Shown one piece after another: positions 7,080 to 16,200 of a DNA stretch of 64,000 nucleotides (position 1 is its first letter; each line of letters opens with the position of its first letter). The stretch spans positions 4,340,001 to 4,404,000 of the forward strand of contig NZ_CP007044.2 of NCBI RefSeq assembly GCF_000520015.2, read 5' to 3'. Under the pieces are notes generated by a model. The model searched no databases. It was not told the origin of the DNA and saw nothing but the letters and a program-made list of their open reading frames with translations. The DNA comes from Chania multitudinisentens RB-25 (GTDB taxonomy: Bacteria; Pseudomonadota; Gammaproteobacteria; Enterobacterales; Enterobacteriaceae). The position numbers and the translations under genes were made by a program.

Positions 7080-9197
7080 CTACGCTATACGTCTGATCGC
7101 GATAAATCCCTGCCACCGAAAGGAGTTACCATTAAATTCCAGCTGATTCTCTGTTACTGCCGTGAGGTTGGGTTGATTACTGATCATCAATTGCCAACGC
7201 TGCTGTTCCAGAGTCATCTCGAGCACCGATCCTTCTAGGTTATGGCCCACGACTCGCAGTTGCTGCACCTTGCCACACGCGTCATAACACTGTTCGCTGG
7301 CTTCATCAAAGTAACCATGGCTTTCAAATACCGAGGCAAACAGATGATCCCCCGCCGCGTGCTGGCGCAATATCAAACCCGGTTCATTACGCAGATTAAA
7401 CTGAGGATCATCGCCGCCTGTGTAGGTAAACAGTACCTCACCGCCACTGGCCGCACTGTGCCAACTTGTGAAATGCGCTCCCTGTAGCCAGGTGATGCTG
7501 AAAGGTTGGGTAACCGCACTTTGAGCCGTTAACAGCAGGTGTTGATAACCCGACGTTTCCCCCAGCGGGGACCAACAAGATTCCCGTTGATAATCCAGAC
7601 TGGTGGCAACAATTTGCCCTTGATAATGCAGGCTGTAGTCGTACTGATGCGGTTGCAACGCTTGCAGGCGATACAGATCGATCAACAAAGGTGCCGAATG
7701 CTCGGCCAGGGTCAGGAGTAATACCGTGCGCTGCATATCTACGCCGGGATAGTGCTGATTGGCAAAAGCACTCATCGCGGTCAGTGTTGCGCCCTGTTCC
7801 ACTTCCTTCGTTGCGATAAAGAAATGGCGGCGACCGTGAACGCGGTCGGCCAGCGCTGCATTAGCCTGGTTCTGGCTACACTGATCGACCGTCACCGTGT
7901 TATGTGCCACCGTTTGCCGGGCATAGGATTGATTTTCCGGCAGATAACGGCCGCCAAATTTGCTTTCCACATTCACCCAGCGGGCAAAACCGTATTCGCG
8001 CAGCACTTCTCGGCCTTGTGCGTACAACGTGATCCCCAAGGTATCGAAGTGGCCATGCCCCATGCCATGCTGGCCATAGGCCATCATCACCTGAGTCACT
8101 TCGCCATTGGCCGCTAGAGCGCGCAAGATCCCCTGAGCACCGGCATCGCCTTGCTCTCCTTCAGTTAACTCAACGCTTTCATAACAACCCGCAAAGACAG
8201 TGTCTGACAATGGTGCGGCCGGATACGGCCAGCAACGCTGCTGTTGACGGTAGCAACGTTCAATCAAGGCATGCTCGCCATAGCGTAAACGGTACAGCTG
8301 CGTGGCGATAAGCACCCCTTCATCTTCCGTATTCATGCTGCGCGAAGCATCGTTGAGTGCCGGAAAACGGCCGTCTGGATAGGCGGTTTGTAATAATGCT
8401 TCCGTGGTACGGGCTATTCGCTGCTGCGCATATTGATATATCTCCAGCGCTGGCCGGTGCTGATGCAACGCCTCGGCAAATAGATAAAGAGGACGAATGG
8501 CAAAACGCTGATAGTAAGGGCCCTCCAGGTAATAGCCTGAAGGAGAAAAAAGGCGATCAATCTGCGCCAGATATCCCCCCTGGCGGCTGTCTCCCGCCAG
8601 ACCATAAATGGCGCAGTCCACATAGTGCGGTAGCTCCAGCACGATGCCGCAAATACCCACCGCCGCGACCGCCCACAGTCCATGATTATGGATACGATCA
8701 AAATCATGGGCATAGGTTTCGCAAAACAGAGTCAGCATGGGCTGAAACAGGCCTTGCTCGATCTGCTGTTGCTGTTCAATGCTCAGCGAAGATTTTAAAT
8801 AGCCATAACCCAGCGACGCATAGAGCAACCACATATGTTCATTCAGCAACTGATGAAACAATTTTCCGGGGGGATTGGTATTTTTTTGCTGATGAAAAGG
8901 CATCGCCTGATAGCCTTCAGCGTACTTCTGTAGCAGTTGAATGCCAAACTGCGCGGCTTCCCGATCTGCCTCTATTTGCCATAGCAACCCGGCCTGCTCA
9001 ATCAACCGGCTGTTCTTCTGGTGCTGATTATGTTCAAGACTGCCGGCTTCTCCCTGACCGGGCACATTCACCCCCGCTTGGCGGGCATCGCGCAGATTGC
9101 TGCGAATGATGACTAACTCACTCTTTAGCCGCGGATCATCGCAGTTTGCCAGGCTTAGCCATTGCTGGCTGTTTGCTAGAGGAAGAATGCTATTCAT
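7080..9197 (-). CDS. Heparinase II/III-fold oligoalginate lyase, PL17-like (copy A)
   Basis: This is a paralogue of the downstream lyase along its whole length, 705 residues from the ATG at 9197. Key residues are kept: Asn171-His172 in HNHGLW, Tyr228 in SPSGYYLEGPYY, GHGHFDTLGIT and KQTVAHNTVTVDQCS. The frame extends to a TTG at 9239, but ATG 9197 (MNSILPLANSQQW) looks the better start, though its ribosome site (GGGAG, 13 bases away) is weak. No signal peptide is seen. It is the first gene of the leftward lyase operon and fires from the divergent region shared with the importer. The two copies may differ in mannuronate/guluronate preference; this is inference. Confidence 0.8.
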   Translation of the reverse strand: MNSILPLANSQQWLSLANCDDPRLKSELVIIRSNLRDARQAGVNVPGQGEAGSLEHNQHQKNSRLIEQAGLLWQIEADREAAQFGIQLLQKYAEGYQAMPFHQQKNTNPPGKLFHQLLNEHMWLLYASLGYGYLKSSLSIEQQQQIEQGLFQPMLTLFCETYAHDFDRIHNHGLWAVAAVGICGIVLELPHYVDCAIYGLAGDSRQGGYLAQIDRLFSPSGYYLEGPYYQRFAIRPLYLFAEALHQHRPALEIYQYAQQRIARTTEALLQTAYPDGRFPALNDASRSMNTEDEGVLIATQLYRLRYGEHALIERCYRQQQRCWPYPAAPLSDTVFAGCYESVELTEGEQGDAGAQGILRALAANGEVTQVMMAYGQHGMGHGHFDTLGITLYAQGREVLREYGFARWVNVESKFGGRYLPENQSYARQTVAHNTVTVDQCSQNQANAALADRVHGRRHFFIATKEVEQGATLTAMSAFANQHYPGVDMQRTVLLLTLAEHSAPLLIDLYRLQALQPHQYDYSLHYQGQIVATSLDYQRESCWSPLGETSGYQHLLLTAQSAVTQPFSITWLQGAHFTSWHSAASGGEVLFTYTGGDDPQFNLRNEPGLILRQHAAGDHLFASVFESHGYFDEASEQCYDACGKVQQLRVVGHNLEGSVLEMTLEQQRWQLMISNQPNLTAVTENQLEFNGNSFRWQGFIAIRRIA

Positions 9198-9271
9198 TGG
9201 TCTGCCATCACTCCCACAGATAACGCTTTGTCTATACAAGGTTTTGGTTATTTAACACCCTATTTCTGAGC

Positions 9272-9286
9272 TTATAGTAATACAAA
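9272..9286 (+). promoter_or_regulatory. FadR-type operator candidate, proximal to lyase operon
   Basis: TTATAGTAATACAAA contains TAGTAATACAA, an exact match to the tNGTnnnACNa pattern bound by FCD-class GntR regulators. It lies about 75 bp upstream of the lyase start codon on the minus strand, where a repressor could block initiation. The single GntR regulator in the island is the obvious ligand. Confidence 0.6.
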
Positions 9287-9418
9287 TAAAATTATAATCA
9301 AGCACCACTAGTTTTCTCAATTCAATTATTTAAAATTAATATTGTTATATTTCAATAAATTATAAAAATAATCCAGTGGGGAAACTCTGTGTTTTCTGCA
9401 CTTCATCACAAAACAAGA

Positions 9419-9433
9419 TTATAGTAATACAAA
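9419..9433 (+). promoter_or_regulatory. FadR-type operator candidate, proximal to importer operon
   Basis: This is an identical second copy of the 15-bp TTATAGTAATACAAA element in the same orientation. It is offset by 147 bp from the first, which is 14 turns at 10.5 bp per turn and would place both on one face of the helix. It could serve the importer promoter or a repression loop. Confidence 0.6.
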
Positions 9434-9720
9434 ACAATAAATGAGTTGATAGAATGAAATTCATACTCATTGCGCTGCCAATGTGTACCGATAGCGACAT
9501 ACCACTACGGCCCAAGGCAAAGGAAACACGCAAAGAGGCGAAGATAAGAGATGGTCTGCAATGATTCGATTACAGGACGTTAATTTTTAAAACGTGCATC
9601 AATATCAGGATCTTATGGGGTACAGGAGTGTTGTTTTTTATTAGCCGCTAACGGGGCTGAAACTGATAAAAATAATATGCCAGGCCTAAATGTCAGATGG
9701 CAGCCAAAGGAGACATCATC

Positions 9721-10818
9721 GTGGTCGCAAGTGTCAGTCTAAAAAACGTCATTAAAAGTTATGAGAATCATATCGTTGTTCATGGTATCGACCTGGAGAT
9801 CCTGCCGGGAGAATTTGTGGTATTGGTGGGGCCGTCCGGGTGTGGCAAGTCCACCACCTTGCGCATGATTGCTGGGCTGGAAGATATTTCCGGCGGGGTG
9901 ATCAGAATCGACGATAAGATAATCAATGATCTGGCACCCAAAAATCGTGATGTGGCCATGGTATTTCAGAACTATGCGCTCTATCCGCATCTGAATGTCA
10001 GTGACAATATCTCCTTCGGCTTGCGCCTGCGCGGCATTAAAAAGAACATCATCGAAAAATCAGTCGCTGTAGCCGCTGATATTCTCGGCTTACAGCCTTT
10101 GCTGAACCGCAAACCGTCCGAACTTTCTGGTGGTCAGCGTCAGCGTGTTGCCATGGGCCGGGCCATTGTGCGCGATCCCAAAGTTTTCCTGTTTGATGAA
10201 CCCCTCTCTAACCTTGATGCCAAACTGCGTACTCAGATGCGTGCGGAAATAAAACGGCTGCACAGCCGCCTGGGCACCACCATTATCTATGTGACCCACG
10301 ATCAAGTTGAAGCCATGACGTTGGCGGATCGCATTGTTGTGATGCGCGATGGCGTGATCGAGCAAGTGGGTGCGCCAATGGAGCTGTTCAATAAACCCGC
10401 TAACACCTTTGTGGCAAGTTTTATCGGCTCCCCGCCAATGAATCTGATGCCTGCACAACTAAGAAGTGGTGACGATCGCATTCAGGTGATAATTAATGAA
10501 AAAAATCAGGTCAATCTGCCTTATAAAGAAGAAGCTCAGGTGATTGACGGGCAACAAGTGGTCTTCGGTATCCGCCCAGAAGACCTGGTATTAGACCCCA
10601 ACCCAGAAACCGGCAGTGAAAAATTAACAGGGATCGTTGACTTAATCGAACCGCTTGGTGCCGAGTCGATTCTGCATATCAGCTTGGGTGACATTAATCT
10701 GATCGCCAAAATTGAAGGCCGGGGTCGCACCATCATTCAGGGGCAGGATATTGATCTTTATGTCAACCTGAACCGAATTAGTCTGTTTGACGATAAAACC
10801 AAAAAATCCATTTATTGA
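9721..10818 (+). CDS. algS: Alginate ABC importer ATPase
   Basis: This cytosolic ATPase drives a carbohydrate importer of the MalK/UgpC class. Walker A GPSGCGKST is at residues 37-45, the signature LSGGQ at 135-139, Walker B FLFDE at 156-160, the H-loop THDQ follows, and a C-terminal regulatory domain contains FGIRPEDL. The 365-residue product closely resembles AlgS of Sphingomonas sp. A1 (363 residues), including the start MVASVS. An ATG at 9697 is in frame, but GTG 9721 with AAGGAG eight bases upstream gives the AlgS N-terminus. It is the first gene of a six-gene rightward operon. Confidence 0.93.
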   Translation: MVASVSLKNVIKSYENHIVVHGIDLEILPGEFVVLVGPSGCGKSTTLRMIAGLEDISGGVIRIDDKIINDLAPKNRDVAMVFQNYALYPHLNVSDNISFGLRLRGIKKNIIEKSVAVAADILGLQPLLNRKPSELSGGQRQRVAMGRAIVRDPKVFLFDEPLSNLDAKLRTQMRAEIKRLHSRLGTTIIYVTHDQVEAMTLADRIVVMRDGVIEQVGAPMELFNKPANTFVASFIGSPPMNLMPAQLRSGDDRIQVIINEKNQVNLPYKEEAQVIDGQQVVFGIRPEDLVLDPNPETGSEKLTGIVDLIEPLGAESILHISLGDINLIAKIEGRGRTIIQGQDIDLYVNLNRISLFDDKTKKSIY

Positions 10819-10900
10819 GCTTACGTTTATTAATAAAGCATCGCCCTTTGCTCTACGGTAAATAACCATTCTTATACAGCTCTGCGTAACAGGGTATACT

Positions 10901-11878
10901 ATGACAATGAATGCCGAAGTAGAAAAAATGCTTACGGATGAAAGCCGGGCATATTTAAAAACCCAAAGCTTCTCTATGCGTATTAAGAAAAGTATCCAGC
11001 GCGATCTGATACTTTATTTAATGTTGTTGCCGATGATTCTGTGGTTTTTAATCTTTTTATATAAACCCATGACAGGGATGCAATTAGCTTTTAAACAATA
11101 CAGTGCCTGGAAAGGCATTGAGGGTAGCCCATGGATTGGTTTCGACCATTTTGTTACCCTGCTGCACAGTGAACAATTTTTGCGGGCAGTGCGCAACACC
11201 ATAGTATTGAGTATCTATTCCCTGGTGTTTGCCTTCCCAGTGCCGATTTTACTGGCGCTGATGATAAATGAAATCCGCTCAAATAATTTCCGCAAGTCAG
11301 TACAGACCATCCTGTATTTGCCTCATTTTATTTCTGTCGTTATCGTTGCGGGCCTGGTTGTCACATTTCTGTCACCGGGAACCGGGGTAGTGAATAATAT
11401 CCTCAGTGCCTTCGGGTTTGAGCGAATATATTTTCTGACCTTGCCAGAATGGTTCCGTACCATTTATGTCGGTTCCAATATCTGGAAAGAAGCCGGGTTC
11501 GATTCAATTATCTATCTGGCCGCCATTATGGGGATTAATCCCGCCCTGTACGAGTCCGCTCAGGTGGACGGCGCCAGCCGTTTGCAGATGATCACTAAAA
11601 TCACCTTACCTTGTATTCTGCCCACCATTGCTGTCTTGCTGGTTATCCGTCTGGGCAACATCCTGGAAGTCGGTTTCGAGTATATTATCCTGCTGTATCA
11701 ACCTACTACGTTTGAAACTGCGGATGTGATCAGTACCTATATCTACCGCCTGGGGCTACAGGGTGCTCGCTATGATATCGCGACTGCGGCGGGGATATTC
11801 AACGCGGTTATCGCCCTGATTGTGGTGTTGTTCGCCAATGCAATGAGCCGTCGTATTACCCGCACCGGCGTATTTTGA
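10901..11878 (+). CDS. algM1: Alginate ABC importer permease AlgM1
   Basis: This 325-residue inner-membrane permease of the binding-protein-dependent transport family has a long cytosolic N-terminus, six or so hydrophobic segments and the EAA-type coupling loop ESAQVDGASRLQMITKITLP that contacts the ATPase. Length and sequence match AlgM1 of strain A1 (324 residues). With AlgM2 it forms the transmembrane channel. The ATG at 10901 has CAGGG at six bases. It lies 82 bp after algS with no recognisable terminator, so it is co-transcribed. Confidence 0.92.
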   Translation: MTMNAEVEKMLTDESRAYLKTQSFSMRIKKSIQRDLILYLMLLPMILWFLIFLYKPMTGMQLAFKQYSAWKGIEGSPWIGFDHFVTLLHSEQFLRAVRNTIVLSIYSLVFAFPVPILLALMINEIRSNNFRKSVQTILYLPHFISVVIVAGLVVTFLSPGTGVVNNILSAFGFERIYFLTLPEWFRTIYVGSNIWKEAGFDSIIYLAAIMGINPALYESAQVDGASRLQMITKITLPCILPTIAVLLVIRLGNILEVGFEYIILLYQPTTFETADVISTYIYRLGLQGARYDIATAAGIFNAVIALIVVLFANAMSRRITRTGVF

Positions 11879-11956
11879 TTATCAAGCAGGCGGCCAGCCA
11901 ACCATGCTCGCCGTCTGCTGATTAATCCTGTTTATTATACATTGGAGACATTAACC

Positions 11957-12838
11957 GTGATCTCGACTCCATTCAGTAATCGCTCGGATAAAGTATTCGG
12001 CGCAACCAACAGTATTTTATTGGTGATTTTCTGTATCGCCGCGCTCTATCCGATCATTTATGTGTTATCGATCTCCATGAGTACCGGTGCGTCGGTAACC
12101 ACCGGGCGGGTATTCCTGTTCCCGGTAGATATTGATTTTTCCGCATATGGTCGAGTATTCAAAGACAGGCTGTTCTGGACATCTTACGCCAACACCTTGT
12201 TCTATACCGTTTTTGGCGTCATCACCAGTTTGTTCTTTATTGTTCCGGGGGCTTATGCTCTGTCAAAAGCCAGATTAAAAGGCCGCCGCGTTTTTGGCTT
12301 CTTTATTGCTTTTACCATGTGGTTTCACGCAGGGATGATCCCATTCTTTCTGAACATGCGCGATCTGGCGTTACTGGATTCCCGCTTCGGTATCCTGATT
12401 GGTTTCGCCTGTAGCGCCTTCAATATCATCTTGATGCGCAACTATTTTGAATCCATCCCCTCTTCTTTCGAAGAAGCAGCGCGTATGGATGGCGCCAATG
12501 ATTTCCAGATCCTGTGGAAAGTCTATATCCCATTGGCAAAACCGGCCCTGGCAACGGTGACACTGTTGTGCGCCATTGCACGTTGGAACGGTTACTTCTG
12601 GGCCATGGTACTGCTGCGTACCGAAGAAAAGATCCCGCTACAGGTATATTTAAAGAAAACTATCGTTGATTTAAACGTCAATGAGGAGTTTGCCGGCGCT
12701 CTGCTTTCCAATACCTATTCAATGGAAACCGTTGTGGGTGCCATTATTATCATGTCGTTAATTCCCGTCATTATTGTTTATCCAATTGTACAAAAATACT
12801 TTACCAAAGGCGTCATGCTGGGCGGTATTAAAGAGTAA
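11957..12838 (+). CDS. algM2: Alginate ABC importer permease AlgM2
   Basis: This is the second permease subunit, 293 residues, exactly the length I recall for AlgM2 of strain A1. It has six hydrophobic segments and the coupling motif EEAARMDGANDFQILWKVYIPLAKP (EAA loop, around residues 175-199). The frame extends to a TTG at 11942; I prefer GTG 11957 because GGAG lies nine bases before it. It pairs with AlgM1 in the inner membrane. The gene follows algM1 after 78 bp and precedes the two binding-protein genes. The C-terminus, KGVMLGGIKE, is typical of this carbohydrate permease group. Confidence 0.92.
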   Translation: MISTPFSNRSDKVFGATNSILLVIFCIAALYPIIYVLSISMSTGASVTTGRVFLFPVDIDFSAYGRVFKDRLFWTSYANTLFYTVFGVITSLFFIVPGAYALSKARLKGRRVFGFFIAFTMWFHAGMIPFFLNMRDLALLDSRFGILIGFACSAFNIILMRNYFESIPSSFEEAARMDGANDFQILWKVYIPLAKPALATVTLLCAIARWNGYFWAMVLLRTEEKIPLQVYLKKTIVDLNVNEEFAGALLSNTYSMETVVGAIIIMSLIPVIIVYPIVQKYFTKGVMLGGIKE

Positions 12839-12964
12839 CAGCCTAGCCCTCTGGTTAATAATAAGAACGCGGCTATGCCCTAACTCGCTCAATCGGCAGG
12901 AAAGCAACAATCAATGTTTCTGCGGCTTGTCTGATGGCAGGTATAGAATAGTGGAGATCGACTA

Positions 12965-14512
12965 ATGAAAAAAACCCTATATCCCATGGCATTTATGCTG
13001 TTAATTACCGGCATGACCAGTTATGCCGACACCAAGGAAACTACATGGGTTGCCGATAAACCGGTCAACCTCACTATCCATATGCATTTCCGCGACAAAT
13101 GGGTGTGGGATGATAATTGGCCTGTGGCTAAAGAAATCTTCCGCCTGACCAATGTGAAATTGCATGGTACGGCCAATAAGGCCTCAACCAATAGCCAGGA
13201 ACAATTCAACCTGATGATGGCAGCGGGAGAATTACCCGATATTGTGGCGGGTAACGATCTGAAAGATAAATTTATCCGTTACGGTATGGAAGGGGCATTT
13301 ATTCCGCTGAATCCCCTCATAGAAAAATATGCGCCTCACCTGAGCGCTTTCTTCAACAGCCACCCTGACGTCAAGCGGGCAATTACCGCACCGGATGGCA
13401 ACATTTACTATATTCCTTACGTGCCGGATGGGCAGGTATCCCGCGGTTATTTTATCCGCCAGGACTGGCTGGATAAACTCGGGCTGCAAATGCCACAAAC
13501 GGTTGAGGAGTTGTACAGCGTACTGAAAGCGTTTAAAGAGCAGGATCCGAATGGCAACGGCAAGCCGGATGAAATCCCCTTTTTGAATCGCGATCCGGAA
13601 GAGGTATTCCGGCTGGTTAATTTCTGGGGCGCACGCTCTACCGGCTCGAACACCTGGATGGATTTCTATGTTGAAGACGGCAAAATCAAGCACCCCTTTG
13701 CAGAATCCGCTTTTCGCGATGGCATCAAACAGGTCGGTATCTGGTACAAGGAAGGGTTGATCGACCCGGAAATCTTCACCCGGAAGGCGCGTTCACGTGA
13801 ACAATTGTTTGGCAGCAATCAGGGTGGGATGACCCATGACTGGTTCGCCAGCACCGCCCTGTTCAACGGTGCCTTAAGCAAGTCCGTTCCCGGTTTTAAA
13901 CTGGTGCCGATGCCACCGCCGATTAATCGTCTGGGGCAACGTTGGGAAGAGGATGCCCGCCAGATCCCTCGCCCCGATGGTTGGGCAATTAGCGCCTTGA
14001 ATAAAGATCCGGTCAGCACCATCAAGTTATTTGATTTCTACTTCAGCCCCAAGGGCCGTATTTTGTCGAACTTCGGTACCGAGGGCGTCACATATACGAT
14101 GAAAGAGGGCAAGCCGGTATTTATGGACAGTATTCTGTCATCAGATAAACCGGTTAATAACCAGATGTATGATATCGGTGCGCAAATCCCGCTCGGTTAT
14201 TGGATGGATTACAACTACGAAAAACAGTGGACCAATGCTATCGCCTTAAAAGGCATTGAAATGTATACCCAGGGAAAATATGTCTTGCCGCAATTCCCTG
14301 GCGTCAATATGACCCCCGCTGAACGTGAGATCTATGACAAATATTGGTCAGACATAAAAACCTATATGTTCGAAATGAGCCAGTCGTGGGTAATGGGTAC
14401 ACAGGACCCGGAAAAAACCTGGGATGAATATCAGCGTCAGTTGAAAAAACGCGGATTCGACCAGGTTCTCACTTTAGTACAGCAAGCCTATGACAGGCAG
14501 TATAAAAAATAA
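12965..14512 (+). CDS. algQ: Alginate-binding periplasmic protein AlgQ (first copy)
   Basis: This 515-residue extracellular solute-binding protein starts with a signal peptide (about residues 1-21, ending SYA). The mature part carries HMHFRDKWVWDDNWPVAKE, SQEQFNLMMAAGELPDI and an EF-hand-like calcium loop DPNGNGKPDE at residues 194-203, all hallmarks of AlgQ1/AlgQ2 of Sphingomonas sp. A1. That pair delivers alginate chains to AlgM1M2S. It is preceded by TGGAG and follows algM2 after 126 bp. It looks slightly closer to AlgQ2 than the next gene does, but Q1/Q2 assignment cannot be settled by eye. Confidence 0.92.
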   Translation: MKKTLYPMAFMLLITGMTSYADTKETTWVADKPVNLTIHMHFRDKWVWDDNWPVAKEIFRLTNVKLHGTANKASTNSQEQFNLMMAAGELPDIVAGNDLKDKFIRYGMEGAFIPLNPLIEKYAPHLSAFFNSHPDVKRAITAPDGNIYYIPYVPDGQVSRGYFIRQDWLDKLGLQMPQTVEELYSVLKAFKEQDPNGNGKPDEIPFLNRDPEEVFRLVNFWGARSTGSNTWMDFYVEDGKIKHPFAESAFRDGIKQVGIWYKEGLIDPEIFTRKARSREQLFGSNQGGMTHDWFASTALFNGALSKSVPGFKLVPMPPPINRLGQRWEEDARQIPRPDGWAISALNKDPVSTIKLFDFYFSPKGRILSNFGTEGVTYTMKEGKPVFMDSILSSDKPVNNQMYDIGAQIPLGYWMDYNYEKQWTNAIALKGIEMYTQGKYVLPQFPGVNMTPAEREIYDKYWSDIKTYMFEMSQSWVMGTQDPEKTWDEYQRQLKKRGFDQVLTLVQQAYDRQYKK

Positions 14513-14547
14513 CGGTTGGTCATTACTTAAATAGGAGGAACTAAGGG

Positions 14548-16095
14548 ATGAGAAAAATAATCTGTCTGGCAGCACTGGCGGTGAATATCGCACTGGGCGC
14601 ATCGGCAGCCACTGCGGCCGAACCCACCTGGATCGTGCAAGACCCGTTAACCCTGCAAATTCACATGCATTTCCGTGATAAATGGGTATGGAATGAAAAT
14701 TGGCCAGTCGCACAAGAAGTCGCTCGTCTGACCAACGTGAAGCTGGTAGGCACGGCCAATAAAGCCGCGACAAACAGCCTTGAACAATTCAACCTGATGC
14801 TTGCGTCCAATGAGCTGCCTGACATCGTCGGTGGTGATAATCTGAAAGACAATTTTATCCGCTATGGCATGGAAGGGGCTTTTATTCCCCTGAATGAGCT
14901 GATTGCCAAGCATGCTCCCAATCTGAAAACCTTCTTTGATGCTCATCCCGAAATTGCTAAAGCCATCACCGCGCCCGACGGTAACCTCTATTTTATTCCC
15001 TACGTTCCAGACGGAGCCACCGCGCGTGGTTACTTTATCCGCCAAGATTGGCTGGACAAACTGGGCCTGAAAGTGCCACAAACGACCGAAGAACTGTATA
15101 CCGTTTTGAAAGCGTTCCGCGAAATGGACCCTAACGGTAATGGCAAGAAAGATGAAACGCCTTTTATTGACCGCCACCCGGAAGAAGTATTCCGCTTGGT
15201 CAACTTCTGGGGAGCCAGAGCTTCCGGCTCCAATAACTACCTGGATTTCTATGTCGAGGACGGCAAGATCAAGCATCCATTCGCCGAAGAAGCCTTTAAG
15301 ACCGGGATGGTCGGCGTGGCAAAATGGTACAAGGAAGGGCTGATCGACCCGGAAATTTTCACCCGTAAAGCCCGCTCACGGGAACAACAGTTTGGAGGAA
15401 ACGTTGGCGGCATGACGCATGATTGGTTCGCCAGCACCATGACCTTCAACGACACCATGTCCAAAAACATCCCTGGTTTTAAATTGATCCCTATCGCCCC
15501 GCCCGCCAATACCAAAGGGGAACGTTGGGAAGAAGATACGCGCCAGCGCGTGCGTCCTGATGGCTGGGCGATTACGGTGAAGAACCAGCATCCGATCGAA
15601 ACCATCAAGCTGTTTGATTTCTACTTCAGCCCGCAGGGGCGCAATATCGCCAACTTTGGTGTTGAAGGTAAAACCTTCGAAATGAAAGATGGCAAACCAC
15701 AGTTTATGGATTCGGTTCTGAAAAATGAAAAACCGGTCAATAACCAACTTTACGATATAGGCGCGCAGATCCCGATTGGGTATTGGATGGATTATGACTA
15801 CGAACGGCAATGGACCTCTCCTGATGCGTTGGCAGGCATTGATATGTACCAGAAAGGTAACTACCACCTCCCAGCCTTCGACGGCGTTAACATGACCCAA
15901 GAGGAACGTCAGATATACGATAAATACTGGCCAGAGCTGAAAACCTTCATGTATGAAAGTGCGCAAGCCTGGGTGATCGGCACCCGAGATCCGCAGAAAG
16001 ATTGGGACAATTACCAGAAACAGCTAAAACAACGCGGTCTGGATCAGGTTCTGGCCGTCATGCAAAAAGCCTATGATCGTCAATATAAGTCATAG
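14548..16095 (+). CDS. algQ: Alginate-binding periplasmic protein AlgQ (second copy)
   Basis: This is a tandem paralogue of the preceding gene with the same length (515 residues) and collinear motifs, differing at perhaps a third of positions. The signal peptide runs to about residue 24 (ATAA). The calcium loop DPNGNGKKDE at 194-203, HMHFRDKWVWNENWPVAQE and the C-terminus KAYDRQYKS are kept. AGGAGG precedes the ATG by nine bases, a strong site. Two binding proteins also occur in strain A1, where they differ in ligand length preference. A hairpin after the stop codon may favour binding-protein mRNA over the downstream lyase. Confidence 0.92.
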   Translation: MRKIICLAALAVNIALGASAATAAEPTWIVQDPLTLQIHMHFRDKWVWNENWPVAQEVARLTNVKLVGTANKAATNSLEQFNLMLASNELPDIVGGDNLKDNFIRYGMEGAFIPLNELIAKHAPNLKTFFDAHPEIAKAITAPDGNLYFIPYVPDGATARGYFIRQDWLDKLGLKVPQTTEELYTVLKAFREMDPNGNGKKDETPFIDRHPEEVFRLVNFWGARASGSNNYLDFYVEDGKIKHPFAEEAFKTGMVGVAKWYKEGLIDPEIFTRKARSREQQFGGNVGGMTHDWFASTMTFNDTMSKNIPGFKLIPIAPPANTKGERWEEDTRQRVRPDGWAITVKNQHPIETIKLFDFYFSPQGRNIANFGVEGKTFEMKDGKPQFMDSVLKNEKPVNNQLYDIGAQIPIGYWMDYDYERQWTSPDALAGIDMYQKGNYHLPAFDGVNMTQEERQIYDKYWPELKTFMYESAQAWVIGTRDPQKDWDNYQKQLKQRGLDQVLAVMQKAYDRQYKS

Positions 16096-16130
16096 CTCTC
16101 CTTAGGAAATCCCTTTTATCTGACTGTATC

Positions 16131-16162
16131 ACGGCCTGTCATTCTTTAGAGTGGCAGGCCGT
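16131..16162 (+). other. Intercistronic hairpin between algQ copy 2 and the PL15 lyase gene
   Basis: ACGGCCTG (16131-16138) pairs perfectly with CAGGCCGT (16155-16162) around a 16-base loop. Only a weak pyrimidine tract follows. Such a structure would protect upstream binding-protein mRNA and partly terminate, which suits the unequal need for binding protein and enzyme. Confidence 0.5.
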
Positions 16163-16200
16163 ATTCTCCTCATCAATCTTCACCCACGCCGGGAATCATT

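Larger units (their letters stand above)
9198..9720. promoter_or_regulatory. Divergent control region of the alginate lyase and importer operons
   Basis: This 520-bp AT-rich region separates the leftward lyase operon from the rightward importer operon and must contain both promoters. Its clearest content is an exact 15-bp repeat at 9272-9286 and 9419-9433. No open frame with a ribosome site was found. A palindromic CRP site could not be recognised. Confidence 0.7.

Noticed and set aside
8357..9109. 250-codon open frame antisense to the first PL17-like lyase
   Set aside because: It lies wholly inside a well-supported gene, has no recognisable family and an Arg/Pro-rich composition typical of an antisense shadow.
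9388..9415. CRP site in the alginate divergent region
   Set aside because: TGTGT and TCACA are present but separated by 13 bases rather than six, so they do not form a CRP dyad.
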